Below, piece after piece: positions 1 through 5,875 of a stretch of DNA of 8,555 nucleotides. Every line of letters starts with the position of its first letter. The first letter of the stretch is position 1. The notes below the pieces were generated by a model that made no database searches, was not told the DNA's origin, and saw nothing but the letters and a program-made list of their open reading frames with translations. The position numbers were made by a program, and so were the translations under genes. The DNA is from an uncultured Verrucomicrobiota bacterium. GTDB lineage: Bacteria; Verrucomicrobiota; Kiritimatiellia; RFP12; UBA3636. Location of the stretch: assembly GCA_946534745.1 (NCBI GenBank), contig CAMNDA010000257.1:1-8555 (forward strand). The letters run 5' to 3'.

Positions 1-15
1 CCCCGCCGCGAGGGA

Positions 16-1365
16 CTACCGCGCGGCGTAGCCGGCGAGGCGGGCGAGGGTGCCGATGCGGTGGTAGCCGACGCGGCGGCAGATCGCCTCGGTCGCGCGG
101 CCCCACTTGCGGTAGAGCAGGTTGAAGAGCAGGTAGGGCATCCACTGGCGCGGGGAGCGCGGGAGGCGGCGCGCGATGTTGCGCAGGGAGTAGATCTCCC
201 GGTAGACGCGGAGGTAGCCTTCGTAGAGCTGCTCCGCGGTCATGTTCGCGGGGCGGAAGACGACGTGGGCGGTGTCGTAGTGCGAGAGGTCGCGGTCGAC
301 GATCCGCCCGGCCGCCTCCATCCGGGCGTGCAGCGCGGTGCCGGGATAGGGCGTGAGGATGTGCGAGGTCACGGTCTCGACGCGGTTGCGGACGACCCAG
401 TCCACCGTCGCGCGGAAGACGTCGGGGCCGTCGCCGTCGAGCCCGAAGACGAAGCTCGCGTTGACCATGATGCCGCGCGAATGGAGCGCCTCGACGAGCG
501 CCTCGTGGCGGGAGGCGCGGTTCTGGCGCTTGTGGACGCCGCGGAGGGCGTCCTCGCCGAGGCTCTCGAACCCGACGAAGAGGCTGCGGCAGCCGGTGTC
601 GCGCATCAGGTCGAGCAGGTCGGGCATGTCGAGGACGTTGGCCGAGACGGCGGCGTTCCAGCGCAGCCGCAGCGGCCGCATCGCCTCGAGCAGCTCGCGC
701 GCGAAGGCGGGGTCGCCGATGAAGTTGTCGTCGATGAACATCACGTGCCGCGTCCCGAGCGAGCGGATCTCCGCGAGGACGTCGGGGACGGTCCGGTGCG
801 CGTAGGAGCCGCGGACGGCGGCGCAGCTGTTGTAGCAGAAGTCGCAGGCGAACGGGCATCCGCGGCTCGTGGCGACGACGTTGGTGTAGAGGAAGCGCGA
901 GGGATCGGCCGAGCGGTAGGAGGGCGCGAGCAGGTCCTCGCCGCGGACGGGCGGGTCGTTGCGGTATTCGGGCGCGAGGCGCCCCGCGGCGGCGTCGCGC
1001 AGCAGCCGCGGCCAGTGGCCCTCCGCCGGGCCGATGCAGAGCGCGTCGAACGCGCCGCGCGCCGCCTCGGGGCAGGACGTGACGAAGATGCCGCCCGCGA
1101 CGACCGGCACGCCGCGCTCGCGGTAGCGCCGGGCGATCTCCCGCGCCGCGGGGAAGACGTCGACCGTGACCGTCACGCCCACGAGGTCGACCGGCTCCGC
1201 GGGGTCGTCGGCCTCGACGTTCCCGTTCACGATCCTCACATCGTGTCCGGCGTCCTCGACGATGCGCGCGATGACGAGCAGCCCGAGGCAGGGCGCCATC
1301 CGGGCCTTGAGCGAGGTGTCCATCGGACGCCTCCCCATCGCGGGCTGGATCAGTTTGACGCGCAT
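16..1365 (-). CDS. B12-binding-type radical SAM protein, substrate unknown
   Basis: A 449-residue protein. The radical SAM iron-sulfur motif CxxxCxxC is complete at C170, C174 and C177, within SRGCPFACDFCYNS, so it should bind a 4Fe-4S cluster and cleave S-adenosylmethionine. Residues 1-140 look like the Rossmann-type cobalamin-binding domain that precedes this core in the B12 radical SAM class, but I see no DxHxxG cobalamin-ligating motif. The core continues with FIDDNFIGD (about 210-218), GFES (265-268) and TPYPGT (338-343), all typical of this superfamily. The tail (380-449) is rich in Arg and aromatic residues and contains PYLLFNLLYRK. The start is ATG, preceded by a purine-rich ribosome binding site (GAAGGAAGAGAG). 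It stands alone, divergent from the small genes at 1563. Family members modify lipids, tetrapyrroles and peptides; nothing here fixes the substrate. The family is certain, the function is not. Confidence 0.93.
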   Translation of the reverse strand: MRVKLIQPAMGRRPMDTSLKARMAPCLGLLVIARIVEDAGHDVRIVNGNVEADDPAEPVDLVGVTVTVDVFPAAREIARRYRERGVPVVAGGIFVTSCPEAARGAFDALCIGPAEGHWPRLLRDAAAGRLAPEYRNDPPVRGEDLLAPSYRSADPSRFLYTNVVATSRGCPFACDFCYNSCAAVRGSYAHRTVPDVLAEIRSLGTRHVMFIDDNFIGDPAFARELLEAMRPLRLRWNAAVSANVLDMPDLLDLMRDTGCRSLFVGFESLGEDALRGVHKRQNRASRHEALVEALHSRGIMVNASFVFGLDGDGPDVFRATVDWVVRNRVETVTSHILTPYPGTALHARMEAAGRIVDRDLSHYDTAHVVFRPANMTAEQLYEGYLRVYREIYSLRNIARRLPRSPRQWMPYLLFNLLYRKWGRATEAICRRVGYHRIGTLARLAGYAAR

Positions 1366-1376
1366 CTCTCTTCCTT
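1366..1376 (-). promoter_or_regulatory. Shine-Dalgarno site of the radical SAM gene
   Basis: Read on the minus strand, the bases just before the ATG are GAAGGAAGAGAG. This strongly purine-rich stretch supports the chosen start at 1365. The plus-strand genes nearby have nothing comparable. Confidence 0.6.
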
Positions 1377-1380
1377 CTTC

Positions 1381-1493
1381 CGGGGACGGACCCCTTTGCG
1401 GGGACGGTCCCCGTCTTCACCCTGCCATAGTCCGTTCGTCCGCCGATTTTACGCCTTCCGCCGATTTTTCGTGGCGGGGTGGGTCCGTCCCCG
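1381..1493. repeat. Inverted repeat pair with REP-like palindrome in the divergent promoter region
   Basis: CGGGGACGGACCC at 1381-1393 is repeated exactly inverted as GGGTCCGTCCCCG at 1481-1493, 13 bp each. Just inside the left arm, 1400-1412 reads GGGGACGGTCCCC, a perfect palindrome around a single central base. Dense GGGGAC/GTCCCC palindromes in a gap between genes resemble REP-type elements, which in other bacteria are moved by RAYT (TnpA-REP) transposases. No such transposase lies in this window. Alternatives are a regulatory structure in the divergent promoter region or a bidirectional transcript-end hairpin. The pairing is seen directly; the REP assignment is inference. Confidence 0.6.
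1439..1468. repeat. 12-bp direct repeat, possible operator
   Basis: TCCGCCGATTTT occurs at 1439-1450 and again at 1457-1468, an 18-bp offset. It lies between the arms of the 13-bp inverted repeat and between two divergent genes. Paired short sites spaced near two helical turns in such a place can be binding sites for a regulator. It could also be part of a larger repeated element. No function can be assigned. Confidence 0.45.
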
Positions 1494-1526
1494 CACCGAT
1501 TCCCCCGCCGTCCCGCGGGAACGCGA

Positions 1527-1555
1527 TTGCATCCGCCGGACGGTTCTTGTAGAAT
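1527..1555 (+). promoter_or_regulatory. Sigma70-type promoter for the small membrane-gene pair, apparently leaderless
   Basis: A -35-like TTGCAT (1527-1532) is followed after exactly 17 bases by a -10-like TAGAAT (1550-1555), which matches TATAAT at five of six positions. Transcription would then begin about seven bases downstream, at or next to the ATG at 1563. The mRNA would thus have almost no 5' leader, in agreement with the absence of a Shine-Dalgarno sequence. The same arrangement precedes ruvB. The -35 box alone is weak (three of six). Confidence 0.55.
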
Positions 1556-1562
1556 GCCGCCC

Positions 1563-2024
1563 ATGAACGGACTGTTCCAAGCTTGCTGCGACTTCCTGCA
1601 GTTCGCCGCCGACGCCTGCGGATGCACCTACGAGGAAATGTCCGTGTTCGTCAACCTGCATCTCCAGGGCGGAATCCTCTGGCTTCTTGGCGTGGCCGCC
1701 GCCGTGGCGGGGTGGCGGCTCTTCCGGCGCGCGAAGGGGCGTTCCGCCGTCCTCGCCCGAGTCGGCCTGCTCGACGGCGCCGTTTCGACGATCCTATTCG
1801 CCTGGCTTCTGCTCCACTACCGCGGCGGGGCGGCGGCGGCGTTCGACCGATGCGTCGACGATCTCCTACGCCTCTCGTCCGCCCTTGGCGTGACCTACCG
1901 CGAACTCAACATCCTGATCTTCGTCCTGGGTTTCCTGTGCGTCCTCGTCCTCCAGATCGCCCTGCTCGCCGCCCTTCGTCGCCGGGGCTCCGTGCCCCCC
2001 GCCAGAACAGAAGAATCGCCATGA
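1563..2024 (+). CDS. Small three-helix membrane protein, unknown function
   Basis: A 153-residue protein that I do not recognise as a named family. It has three likely membrane segments, at about 34-54, 68-84 and 116-138, each followed by Arg-rich patches (RLFRRAK, LRRRGS) that should stay in the cytoplasm. Two stretches 89 residues apart look alike: ACGCTYEEMSVFV (18-30) and ALGVTYRELNILI (107-119). They share G-x-T-Y-x-E just before a hydrophobic helix, which suggests an internal duplication. The start at 1563 follows the -10 box by seven bases and has no Shine-Dalgarno site. An in-frame ATG at 1554 overlaps the -10 box and is unlikely to be used. The stop overlaps the next gene's start in ATGA, so the two are probably cotranscribed and coupled. 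Base composition looks less GC-biased than in the flanking genes. Confidence 0.75.
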   Translation: MNGLFQACCDFLQFAADACGCTYEEMSVFVNLHLQGGILWLLGVAAAVAGWRLFRRAKGRSAVLARVGLLDGAVSTILFAWLLLHYRGGAAAAFDRCVDDLLRLSSALGVTYRELNILIFVLGFLCVLVLQIALLAALRRRGSVPPARTEESP

Positions 2025-2548
2025 AGGATTCCGCCCTCCCGTTCGTCGTTCTCGCCGTGGCGGTCGCCGTCGCGGTTGCCGTCCGTTGCCGTTCGCGCGG
2101 TCCCCGGGTCGAATCGGTCCGCGCTCCCGACGGCACCGTGACGAAGGTCGTCTTCTATCCCGATTCCTCGGACGGAACGAATTCCGTCCTGACCTTCCGG
2201 AACGGCGTGCTGGACGGTCCGATCGTCCGCTACTGCCGCCGTTCGCGCGGTTCCGGACGTTCGACGCAGACCATCGAAACGAGTGGCATCTACCGGCAAG
2301 GCGTCCCGTGGGAGGGAACCTTCCTCGGCCACGGGTCGGACGGCGGAACCGACGATTCGCTTTCTTGGCACGGCGGCGACTGGCTCCCCGTGACGTTCGT
2401 GACCTATAGCAACGGGATTCCCGTCCGCATCTACGATTCACTTGGCGCGAGCGACTCGCCTCCAGAGGGGTGGAGTCCCGTCCGGTTCCTGTCGGACAGC
2501 AACGGCGTTCCAATTCGGACTTCAATCCGAACGGAATCGCAGGAGTGA
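2021..2548 (+). CDS. Exported or membrane-anchored protein with YwqK/MORN-like repeats
   Basis: A 175-residue protein starting at an ATG that overlaps the preceding stop (ATGA). Residues 6-21 form a hydrophobic stretch of alternating Ala and Val, then RCRSRG: a signal anchor or an atypical signal peptide. Beyond it come short motifs of the type F/Y-x-NG-x-x-x-G, such as FRNGVLDGPIVRY (59-71) and GIYRQGVPWEGTF (89-101), resembling MORN or YwqK-type repeats. A clear internal repeat follows: residues 121-140 and 151-170 match with exactly 30-residue spacing, sharing W-x-PV-x-F and SNG(I/V)P(V/I)R. YwqK-type proteins have been called antitoxins on weak grounds, and I do not propose that role. Only a weak purine-rich stretch (AGAAGAA) precedes the start, so translation probably depends on coupling with the upstream gene. 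Confidence 0.72.
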   Translation: MKDSALPFVVLAVAVAVAVAVRCRSRGPRVESVRAPDGTVTKVVFYPDSSDGTNSVLTFRNGVLDGPIVRYCRRSRGSGRSTQTIETSGIYRQGVPWEGTFLGHGSDGGTDDSLSWHGGDWLPVTFVTYSNGIPVRIYDSLGASDSPPEGWSPVRFLSDSNGVPIRTSIRTESQE

Positions 2549-2793
2549 CTTCGTCGCGGAGCCCGGCGGCTCGGCGGGACGCCTCGCCCCACCCCGGCCG
2601 CTTCCCGCACCACGGTCGGAGAATGCGGTTTCGCGGGTGGTCCAATGCGATTTCACCGTGCGTGATTTTGACGGCTTTCGGGTCTTCGGAAGCGGAGATT
2701 CGCGTGAAAACGAGCCGCGCGACGAGCCGGACGGGCGCATCTCCGCTTCCGGCTTCGCCCGACTCGGCGCAGCCGGATCAAGCCGCCGCCATG

Positions 2794-2818
2794 CTCCGTG
2801 TTTGAAAGAAACACAGAG
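2794..2818. repeat. Hairpin CTCCGTGTTT / AAACACAGAG
   Basis: Arms at 2794-2803 and 2809-2818 pair at nine of ten positions around a five-base loop (GAAAG). The right arm runs into the ACAGAG-type repeat. No T-tract follows, so it is not a standard terminator. Confidence 0.5.
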
Positions 2819-2836
2819 ACCGGCCGGAACGCAGAG
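2811..2836. repeat. Degenerate ACAGAG-type repeat
   Basis: ACACAGAG (2811-2818) and AACGCAGAG (2828-2836) flank a CCGGCCGG palindrome (2820-2827). The pattern of short CRCAGAG units resembles the ACACAGAG-type intergenic repeats that I associate with several environmental bacterial genomes. The units are seen; membership of a wider family is inference. Confidence 0.4.
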
Positions 2837-2894
2837 GCGCTCCCATTTGCTTCGCGGCATACAGCGGCACTCGGCCGCATGTTCCTTGTTTTGA

Positions 2895-2909
2895 CGGGGC
2901 TCCGCCCCG
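2895..2909. repeat. GC hairpin CGGGGC-TCC-GCCCCG
   Basis: A perfect six-base stem with a three-base loop. It lacks a following T-run on either strand and lies about 350 bp beyond the stop at 2548, so it is at best a weak terminator candidate and may belong to an interspersed repeat. Confidence 0.4.
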
Positions 2910-2942
2910 AGCCCAGCCACACGCCGCCCGTTTCTTCCGCTA

Positions 2943-2974
2943 CCTGTCCATCCTGCTAATCCTGCAATCCTGTC
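2943..2974. repeat. ATCCTG-type short tandem repeat
   Basis: CCTG begins at 2943, 2952, 2961 and 2969, giving units CCTGTCCAT, CCTGCTAAT, CCTGCAAT and CCTGTC. The period is nine bases, with one eight-base unit. The complement reads as a series of caggat(t/g) units, a style of repeat that recurs between genes in many bacterial genomes. It lies in non-coding DNA. Confidence 0.55.
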
Positions 2975-3119
2975 GAAAACGAGGAGGGGGGACCAGCGCC
3001 TGGCGGAGCAGGGAAACCAAAACCAACCCCATTCCCGACCGGCGAATGACCCGACCTCGATGCGAAGCGGTCTTCTCGGCTTCCGCGTTGACGCTTCGGC
3101 TCCCTGCGGTCGCCTCGCT

Positions 3120-3134
3120 CCGACCTTCGGTCGG
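3120..3134. repeat. Hairpin CCGACC-TTC-GGTCGG
   Basis: A perfect six-base stem with a three-base loop within the intergenic region, 230 bp upstream of ruvB. No T-tract follows. It is probably part of an interspersed repeat and not a terminator. Confidence 0.4.
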
Positions 3135-3204
3135 CTATGCCTCGCGGTCGCCCGTCGCCTGCGGCTCGGGCTTTGCGCTCGGCATTGGCGGCCGCCGCCT
3201 CTGC

Positions 3205-3234
3205 GTTTACTAAACTCCAGCTCCGGTCCGGAGC
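3205..3234. repeat. Adjacent palindromes upstream of the ruvB promoter
   Basis: GTTTACTAAAC (3205-3215) and GCTCCGGTCCGGAGC (3220-3234) are both perfect palindromes around one central base, separated by four bases. The second has seven-base arms and overlaps the right-hand CGGAGCATGG block of the large inverted repeat. They end 45 bp before the -35 box of ruvB. They could be the terminal structure of a repeat or a dimeric regulator site. Confidence 0.45.
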
Positions 3235-3279
3235 ATGGGAGAGCCGGAGGCGGAGATGCGCCCGAGCCGGACCTGCGGT

Positions 3280-3308
3280 TTGCGTCGGGCTCGGGAAACT
3301 GCTAGAAT
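3280..3308 (+). promoter_or_regulatory. ruvB: Sigma70-type promoter of ruvB
   Basis: A -35-like TTGCGT (3280-3285), a 17-base spacer and a -10-like TAGAAT (3303-3308) with an upstream TG in the extended -10 position (3300-3301). Transcription would begin near 3315, leaving a leader of about 50 bases before the ATG at 3364. The form matches the promoter at 1527-1555 in both boxes and in spacing. The bases just before the ATG are C-rich, with no Shine-Dalgarno sequence. Confidence 0.55.
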
Positions 3309-3363
3309 CGGCGCCGTTCGCGTCCGTCCGCGCCGGACGCCCCCTCCCCGATCCCGCTTCCCG

Positions 3364-4392
3364 ATGGCGAAACCCGTTTCCGAACAGTTCAACCAGCCGA
3401 ACGCCTCGTTCGACAACCGCCTGCGCCCGACGAAGTTCGACGACTTCGTCGGCCAGGAGAAGGTGCGCGAGCGCCTGCTGCTCGCGGTCGAGGCCGCGCG
3501 CATCCGCGGCGGCGGCGAGGCGCTCGACCACGTCCTGCTCTCCGGCCCGCCCGGGCTCGGCAAGACGACGCTGTGCTACATCCTCGCGCAGGCGATGGGC
3601 GTCCAGGTGCACGCGACGAGCGGCCCCGTGATCGACAAGCCCTCGGACCTCGCGGGCATGCTCACGAGCCTCAACCCGGGCGACATCCTCTTCATCGACG
3701 AGATCCACCGCCTCCAGACCGCCGTCGAGGAGTACCTCTACTCCGCGATGGAGGACTTCGTCCTCGACATCATGATCGACCAGGGGCCCAACGCCCGCTC
3801 GATCCGCCTCGAGCTGCCGCGCTTCACGCTCGTCGGCGCGACGACGCGCTCGGGCCTGCTCTCCGCGCCGCTGCGCTCCCGCTTCGCGATCAACGCGCGC
3901 CTCGACTACTACACGCCCGAGGACCTCGCGAAGATCGTGACGCGCTCGGCCGGCATCCTCGGCGTGGAGGTCGACGGCCCCGGCGCGCTCGAGATCGCGC
4001 GCCGCTCGCGTGGCACCGCTCGCATCGCGAACAACCTGCTGCGGCGCGTTCGCGACTACGCGCAGGTGCGGGCCGGCGGGAGGATCGACGCCGCCGTCGC
4101 CGACAAGGCGCTCGCGATGGAGGGCATCGACCGGACGGGCCTCGACGAGATGGACAAGCGCATCCTCTCGTGCATCTGCGAGGACTTCTCCGGCGGGCCC
4201 GTCGGGCTCGGGACGGTCGCCGTCTCGGTCGGCGAGGAGGCCGGCACGATCGAGGAGGTCTACGAGCCCTACCTCATCCAGGAGGGGTACCTGGCGCGCA
4301 CGCCCCGCGGGCGCGAGGCGACGCCGCTCGCGTTCCAGGCGCTGGGCCTGCAGGCCGGCGGCCGCTCCCGCCAGCCGACGCTCGGCATCTAG
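3364..4392 (+). CDS. ruvB: Holliday junction branch-migration ATPase RuvB
   Basis: A 342-residue protein, close to the usual RuvB length of about 335-350. RuvB is the hexameric AAA+ motor that, docked on RuvA, pumps DNA through Holliday junctions during recombinational repair. All key motifs are present: Walker A GPPGLGKT (61-68), Walker B LFIDEIHRL (109-117), sensor 1 GATTRSG (158-164), the arginine-finger stretch PLRSRF (169-174) and sensor 2 RGTARIANNLLRR (216-228). A winged-helix DNA-binding domain follows from about residue 260 to the end. The ATG at 3364 gives the MAKPVSEQF N-terminus, and the family's core begins soon after with LRPTKFDDFVGQ; the frame is open further upstream, but without a better start. 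ruvA and ruvC are not next to it. It converges on the Bat-region operon, and the two stop codons overlap in CTAG. Confidence 0.98.
   Translation: MAKPVSEQFNQPNASFDNRLRPTKFDDFVGQEKVRERLLLAVEAARIRGGGEALDHVLLSGPPGLGKTTLCYILAQAMGVQVHATSGPVIDKPSDLAGMLTSLNPGDILFIDEIHRLQTAVEEYLYSAMEDFVLDIMIDQGPNARSIRLELPRFTLVGATTRSGLLSAPLRSRFAINARLDYYTPEDLAKIVTRSAGILGVEVDGPGALEIARRSRGTARIANNLLRRVRDYAQVRAGGRIDAAVADKALAMEGIDRTGLDEMDKRILSCICEDFSGGPVGLGTVAVSVGEEAGTIEEVYEPYLIQEGYLARTPRGREATPLAFQALGLQAGGRSRQPTLGI
4389..4392. other. Convergent stop codons overlapping in CTAG
   Basis: The palindrome CTAG carries the TAG of ruvB on the plus strand (4390-4392) and the TAG of the RDD gene on the minus strand (4391-4389). No terminator can lie between the two genes, so their transcripts must overlap in antisense. 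Confidence 0.9.
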
Positions 4393-5843
4393 CGCGGATC
4401 GTCGGCGAGCGAGGCCTCGAACGAGAGCCCCATCCAGGAGATCGACGCCTCGAAGACGCGGCGCTGCGCCGCGAAGAGGAGCGTGCCCCCGCGCGATTCG
4501 CCGGGGGCGAGCGTCGCGTGGATCGGATCGATGGACTCGAGCCAGAGGATCCGCGCCGGCTTGCCGTCGACCGTGCAGGCGGCGTCCCAGTCGCCCACGA
4601 AGCGCGGCTCGTCGGACTGGTTCTTCACTTCGAAGTCGGCCGCGAACAGCCACGGCGAGCTCTTCGCGGGCTCGTCGTCGGGCCACCGGAAGGTGTCCGC
4701 GTCGAGGAAGCGGACGAGGAGCCAGTCCTTCGTCGTGGCCGACCCGCCCGGACGCACGGCCTTCGGTCTCGCGGCAGCGGCCTCGGACTTCTTCGCCTCG
4801 GGCGCCGTGGCGGGCTCCGGCCTGGCGCGCTCCGCGAGGAACGCGGTGAGCAGGCGCGAGGCGCCGGCCTCCTCGTCGAGGAAGCCGGTGATGCCGTCGC
4901 GGTCCGCGGAGGCGCGGACCGGAAGGTCGGCCGAGTCCCGCTGGCGCGAGATCCGCACCGTCCCCTCGAGGTTGGTGGACAGGATGATGGCGCCGATCGA
5001 GCGGGAGCCGTCGCCCACGGCGGCGCGGACGCGGACGGACGCGACGCGGAAGGGGGCCTTGGCGAACTGCCTCGAGAACTGCGCCTTCAGCCGGGTCTCC
5101 GCCTCGCCCCGGAGGAGAAACGAGGCCGGGACGGGCGGGTCGGCGGCCAGCCGGTGGATCGCGGCCATCGCGAGGATGGCGGCGGCCGCGCCCTCCGCGA
5201 TCTGCAGCGCGATCGACCGGACGGGGACGCGTTCGGGACCGCGCACGAGGGTGCCGGCGCGCAGGTCATGGGCGTACTGGCGGTGGTACCGCCACGACGG
5301 GGCGTAGTACGCGGGAAGGGCGGGCGCGACGGCGGCGAGGAGGATCGCGGCGGGATAGAGCCAGCGGATCGCGAAGGGGCCGGGCGCGAAGGACGTCGCC
5401 GCGCCGAGCAGGTGGAGCGCCAGCACGAGCGCCGCCGCGCGGACGAGCGTCCAGAACGAGGGCAGGAGCTTGCAGAACGCGCGCTTCGAGGATCGGGCGA
5501 AGTCGAGGCGGATGCCCTTGTCGCGCGTCACGATCCGGAGGCCGTGCGCGATCTTTCCCGGCGTCGCCTGGAAGCGCGAGGCGCCCCAGGCGGCGTCCCA
5601 CGCCCAGAACGAGGCGGCGAGCGAGACGAGCCAGAGCGCGAACCGCTCCCACGGCGCGAGCGACGCGCCCGCGACCGAGGCGAGTCCGCCGAGCAGGGAC
5701 CGCAGGACCCAGGCGCCGAGAAGGACGGGCGGCAGGTCGAGCAGGAACGCGCACGCGCGGACCCACGCGCCCCCGGCGGTGGTGTGCGCGCGAAAGACGA
5801 ATTCGTCGATGGTCGCGGAGATTTCGTTTTCCATCTCGTTCAT
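4389..5843 (-). CDS. RDD-family membrane protein with extra C-terminal beta-rich domain
   Basis: A 484-residue protein. The N-terminal half is an RDD domain: R29 and D36 in WVRACAFLLDLPPV at the first helix, the loop QATPGKIAHGLRIVTRDKG (92-110), and HDLRAGTLV (192-200), which matches the conserved HD-x-x-AGT end of the domain. Membrane segments lie at about 31-53, 65-85, 130-150 and 158-180, with another hydrophobic helix at about 211-230. The rest, 240-484, is unusual for the family: a mixed region, a Lys/Ala/Pro linker (340-370), then a beta-rich domain (374-484) with DFEVKNQSDEPRF and LAPGESRGGTLLF, resembling DUF4352-like Ig folds. The ATG at 5843 has a GAGAAAGG stretch six bases upstream; M4 is an alternative start. 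It follows the BatD-like gene after 32 bp. RDD genes are often found near MoxR/DUF58 clusters. Function unknown. Confidence 0.85.
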   Translation of the reverse strand: MNEMENEISATIDEFVFRAHTTAGGAWVRACAFLLDLPPVLLGAWVLRSLLGGLASVAGASLAPWERFALWLVSLAASFWAWDAAWGASRFQATPGKIAHGLRIVTRDKGIRLDFARSSKRAFCKLLPSFWTLVRAAALVLALHLLGAATSFAPGPFAIRWLYPAAILLAAVAPALPAYYAPSWRYHRQYAHDLRAGTLVRGPERVPVRSIALQIAEGAAAAILAMAAIHRLAADPPVPASFLLRGEAETRLKAQFSRQFAKAPFRVASVRVRAAVGDGSRSIGAIILSTNLEGTVRISRQRDSADLPVRASADRDGITGFLDEEAGASRLLTAFLAERARPEPATAPEAKKSEAAAARPKAVRPGGSATTKDWLLVRFLDADTFRWPDDEPAKSSPWLFAADFEVKNQSDEPRFVGDWDAACTVDGKPARILWLESIDPIHATLAPGESRGGTLLFAAQRRVFEASISWMGLSFEASLADDPR

Positions 5844-5875
5844 GGCGGGCCTTTCTCGTGTGTGTGCGGGGGAGG

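Larger units (their letters stand above)
2732..3264. repeat. Two-block inverted repeat about 530 bp across
   Basis: The plus-strand copy at 3243-3264 reads GCCGGAGGCGGAGATGCGCC plus CG. The complement of 2732-2753 is the same 22 bases with one change (A for G at the seventh base). A second shared block, CGGAGCATGG, lies at 3229-3238 and, inverted, at 2789-2798, in the same order relative to the first block. The left copy has about 31 extra bases between the blocks. The ACAGAG and ATCCTG repeats lie between the arms. This may be two opposed copies of one interspersed repeat, or the ends of a non-autonomous element. No target-site duplication was found. Confidence 0.55.
2549..3363. other. Long intergenic region with clustered short repeats, no credible gene
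   Basis: About 815 bp between the small-gene pair and ruvB. Open frames here give Arg-rich, low-complexity products without recognisable domains, good starts or ribosome binding sites, and I regard them as shadows. The stretch holds an inverted repeat with arms near 2732-2798 and 3229-3264, a hairpin at 2794-2818, an ACAGAG-type repeat, a GC hairpin at 2895-2909, an ATCCTG-type repeat at 2943-2974, hairpins at 3120-3134 and 3220-3234, and the ruvB promoter at 3280-3308. It looks like a landing place for non-coding interspersed elements. Confidence 0.6.

Noticed and set aside
1..15. Bases left of the radical SAM stop codon
   Set aside because: Too short to support any feature.
1416..1460. A promoter for the radical SAM gene at TAAAAT or TATGGC on the minus strand
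   Set aside because: Neither candidate has a credible -35 box at 16-18 bases, so I do not annotate one.
61..1566. A 501-codon open frame on the plus strand across the radical SAM gene
   Set aside because: Its product is Asp/Glu/Val/Arg-rich without domains. The minus strand encodes a radical SAM protein with an intact cysteine motif. In such GC-rich DNA, long antisense frames are expected.
2895..2909. GC hairpin as intrinsic terminator of the small-gene operon
   Set aside because: No T-run follows on either strand, and it lies about 350 bp past the last stop codon.
2956..3230. Minus-strand open stretch with an Arg-rich product upstream of ruvB
   Set aside because: No recognisable domain, and the frame continues as an antisense shadow through ruvB. 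It is better seen as repeat-rich non-coding DNA, though a decayed gene cannot be fully excluded.
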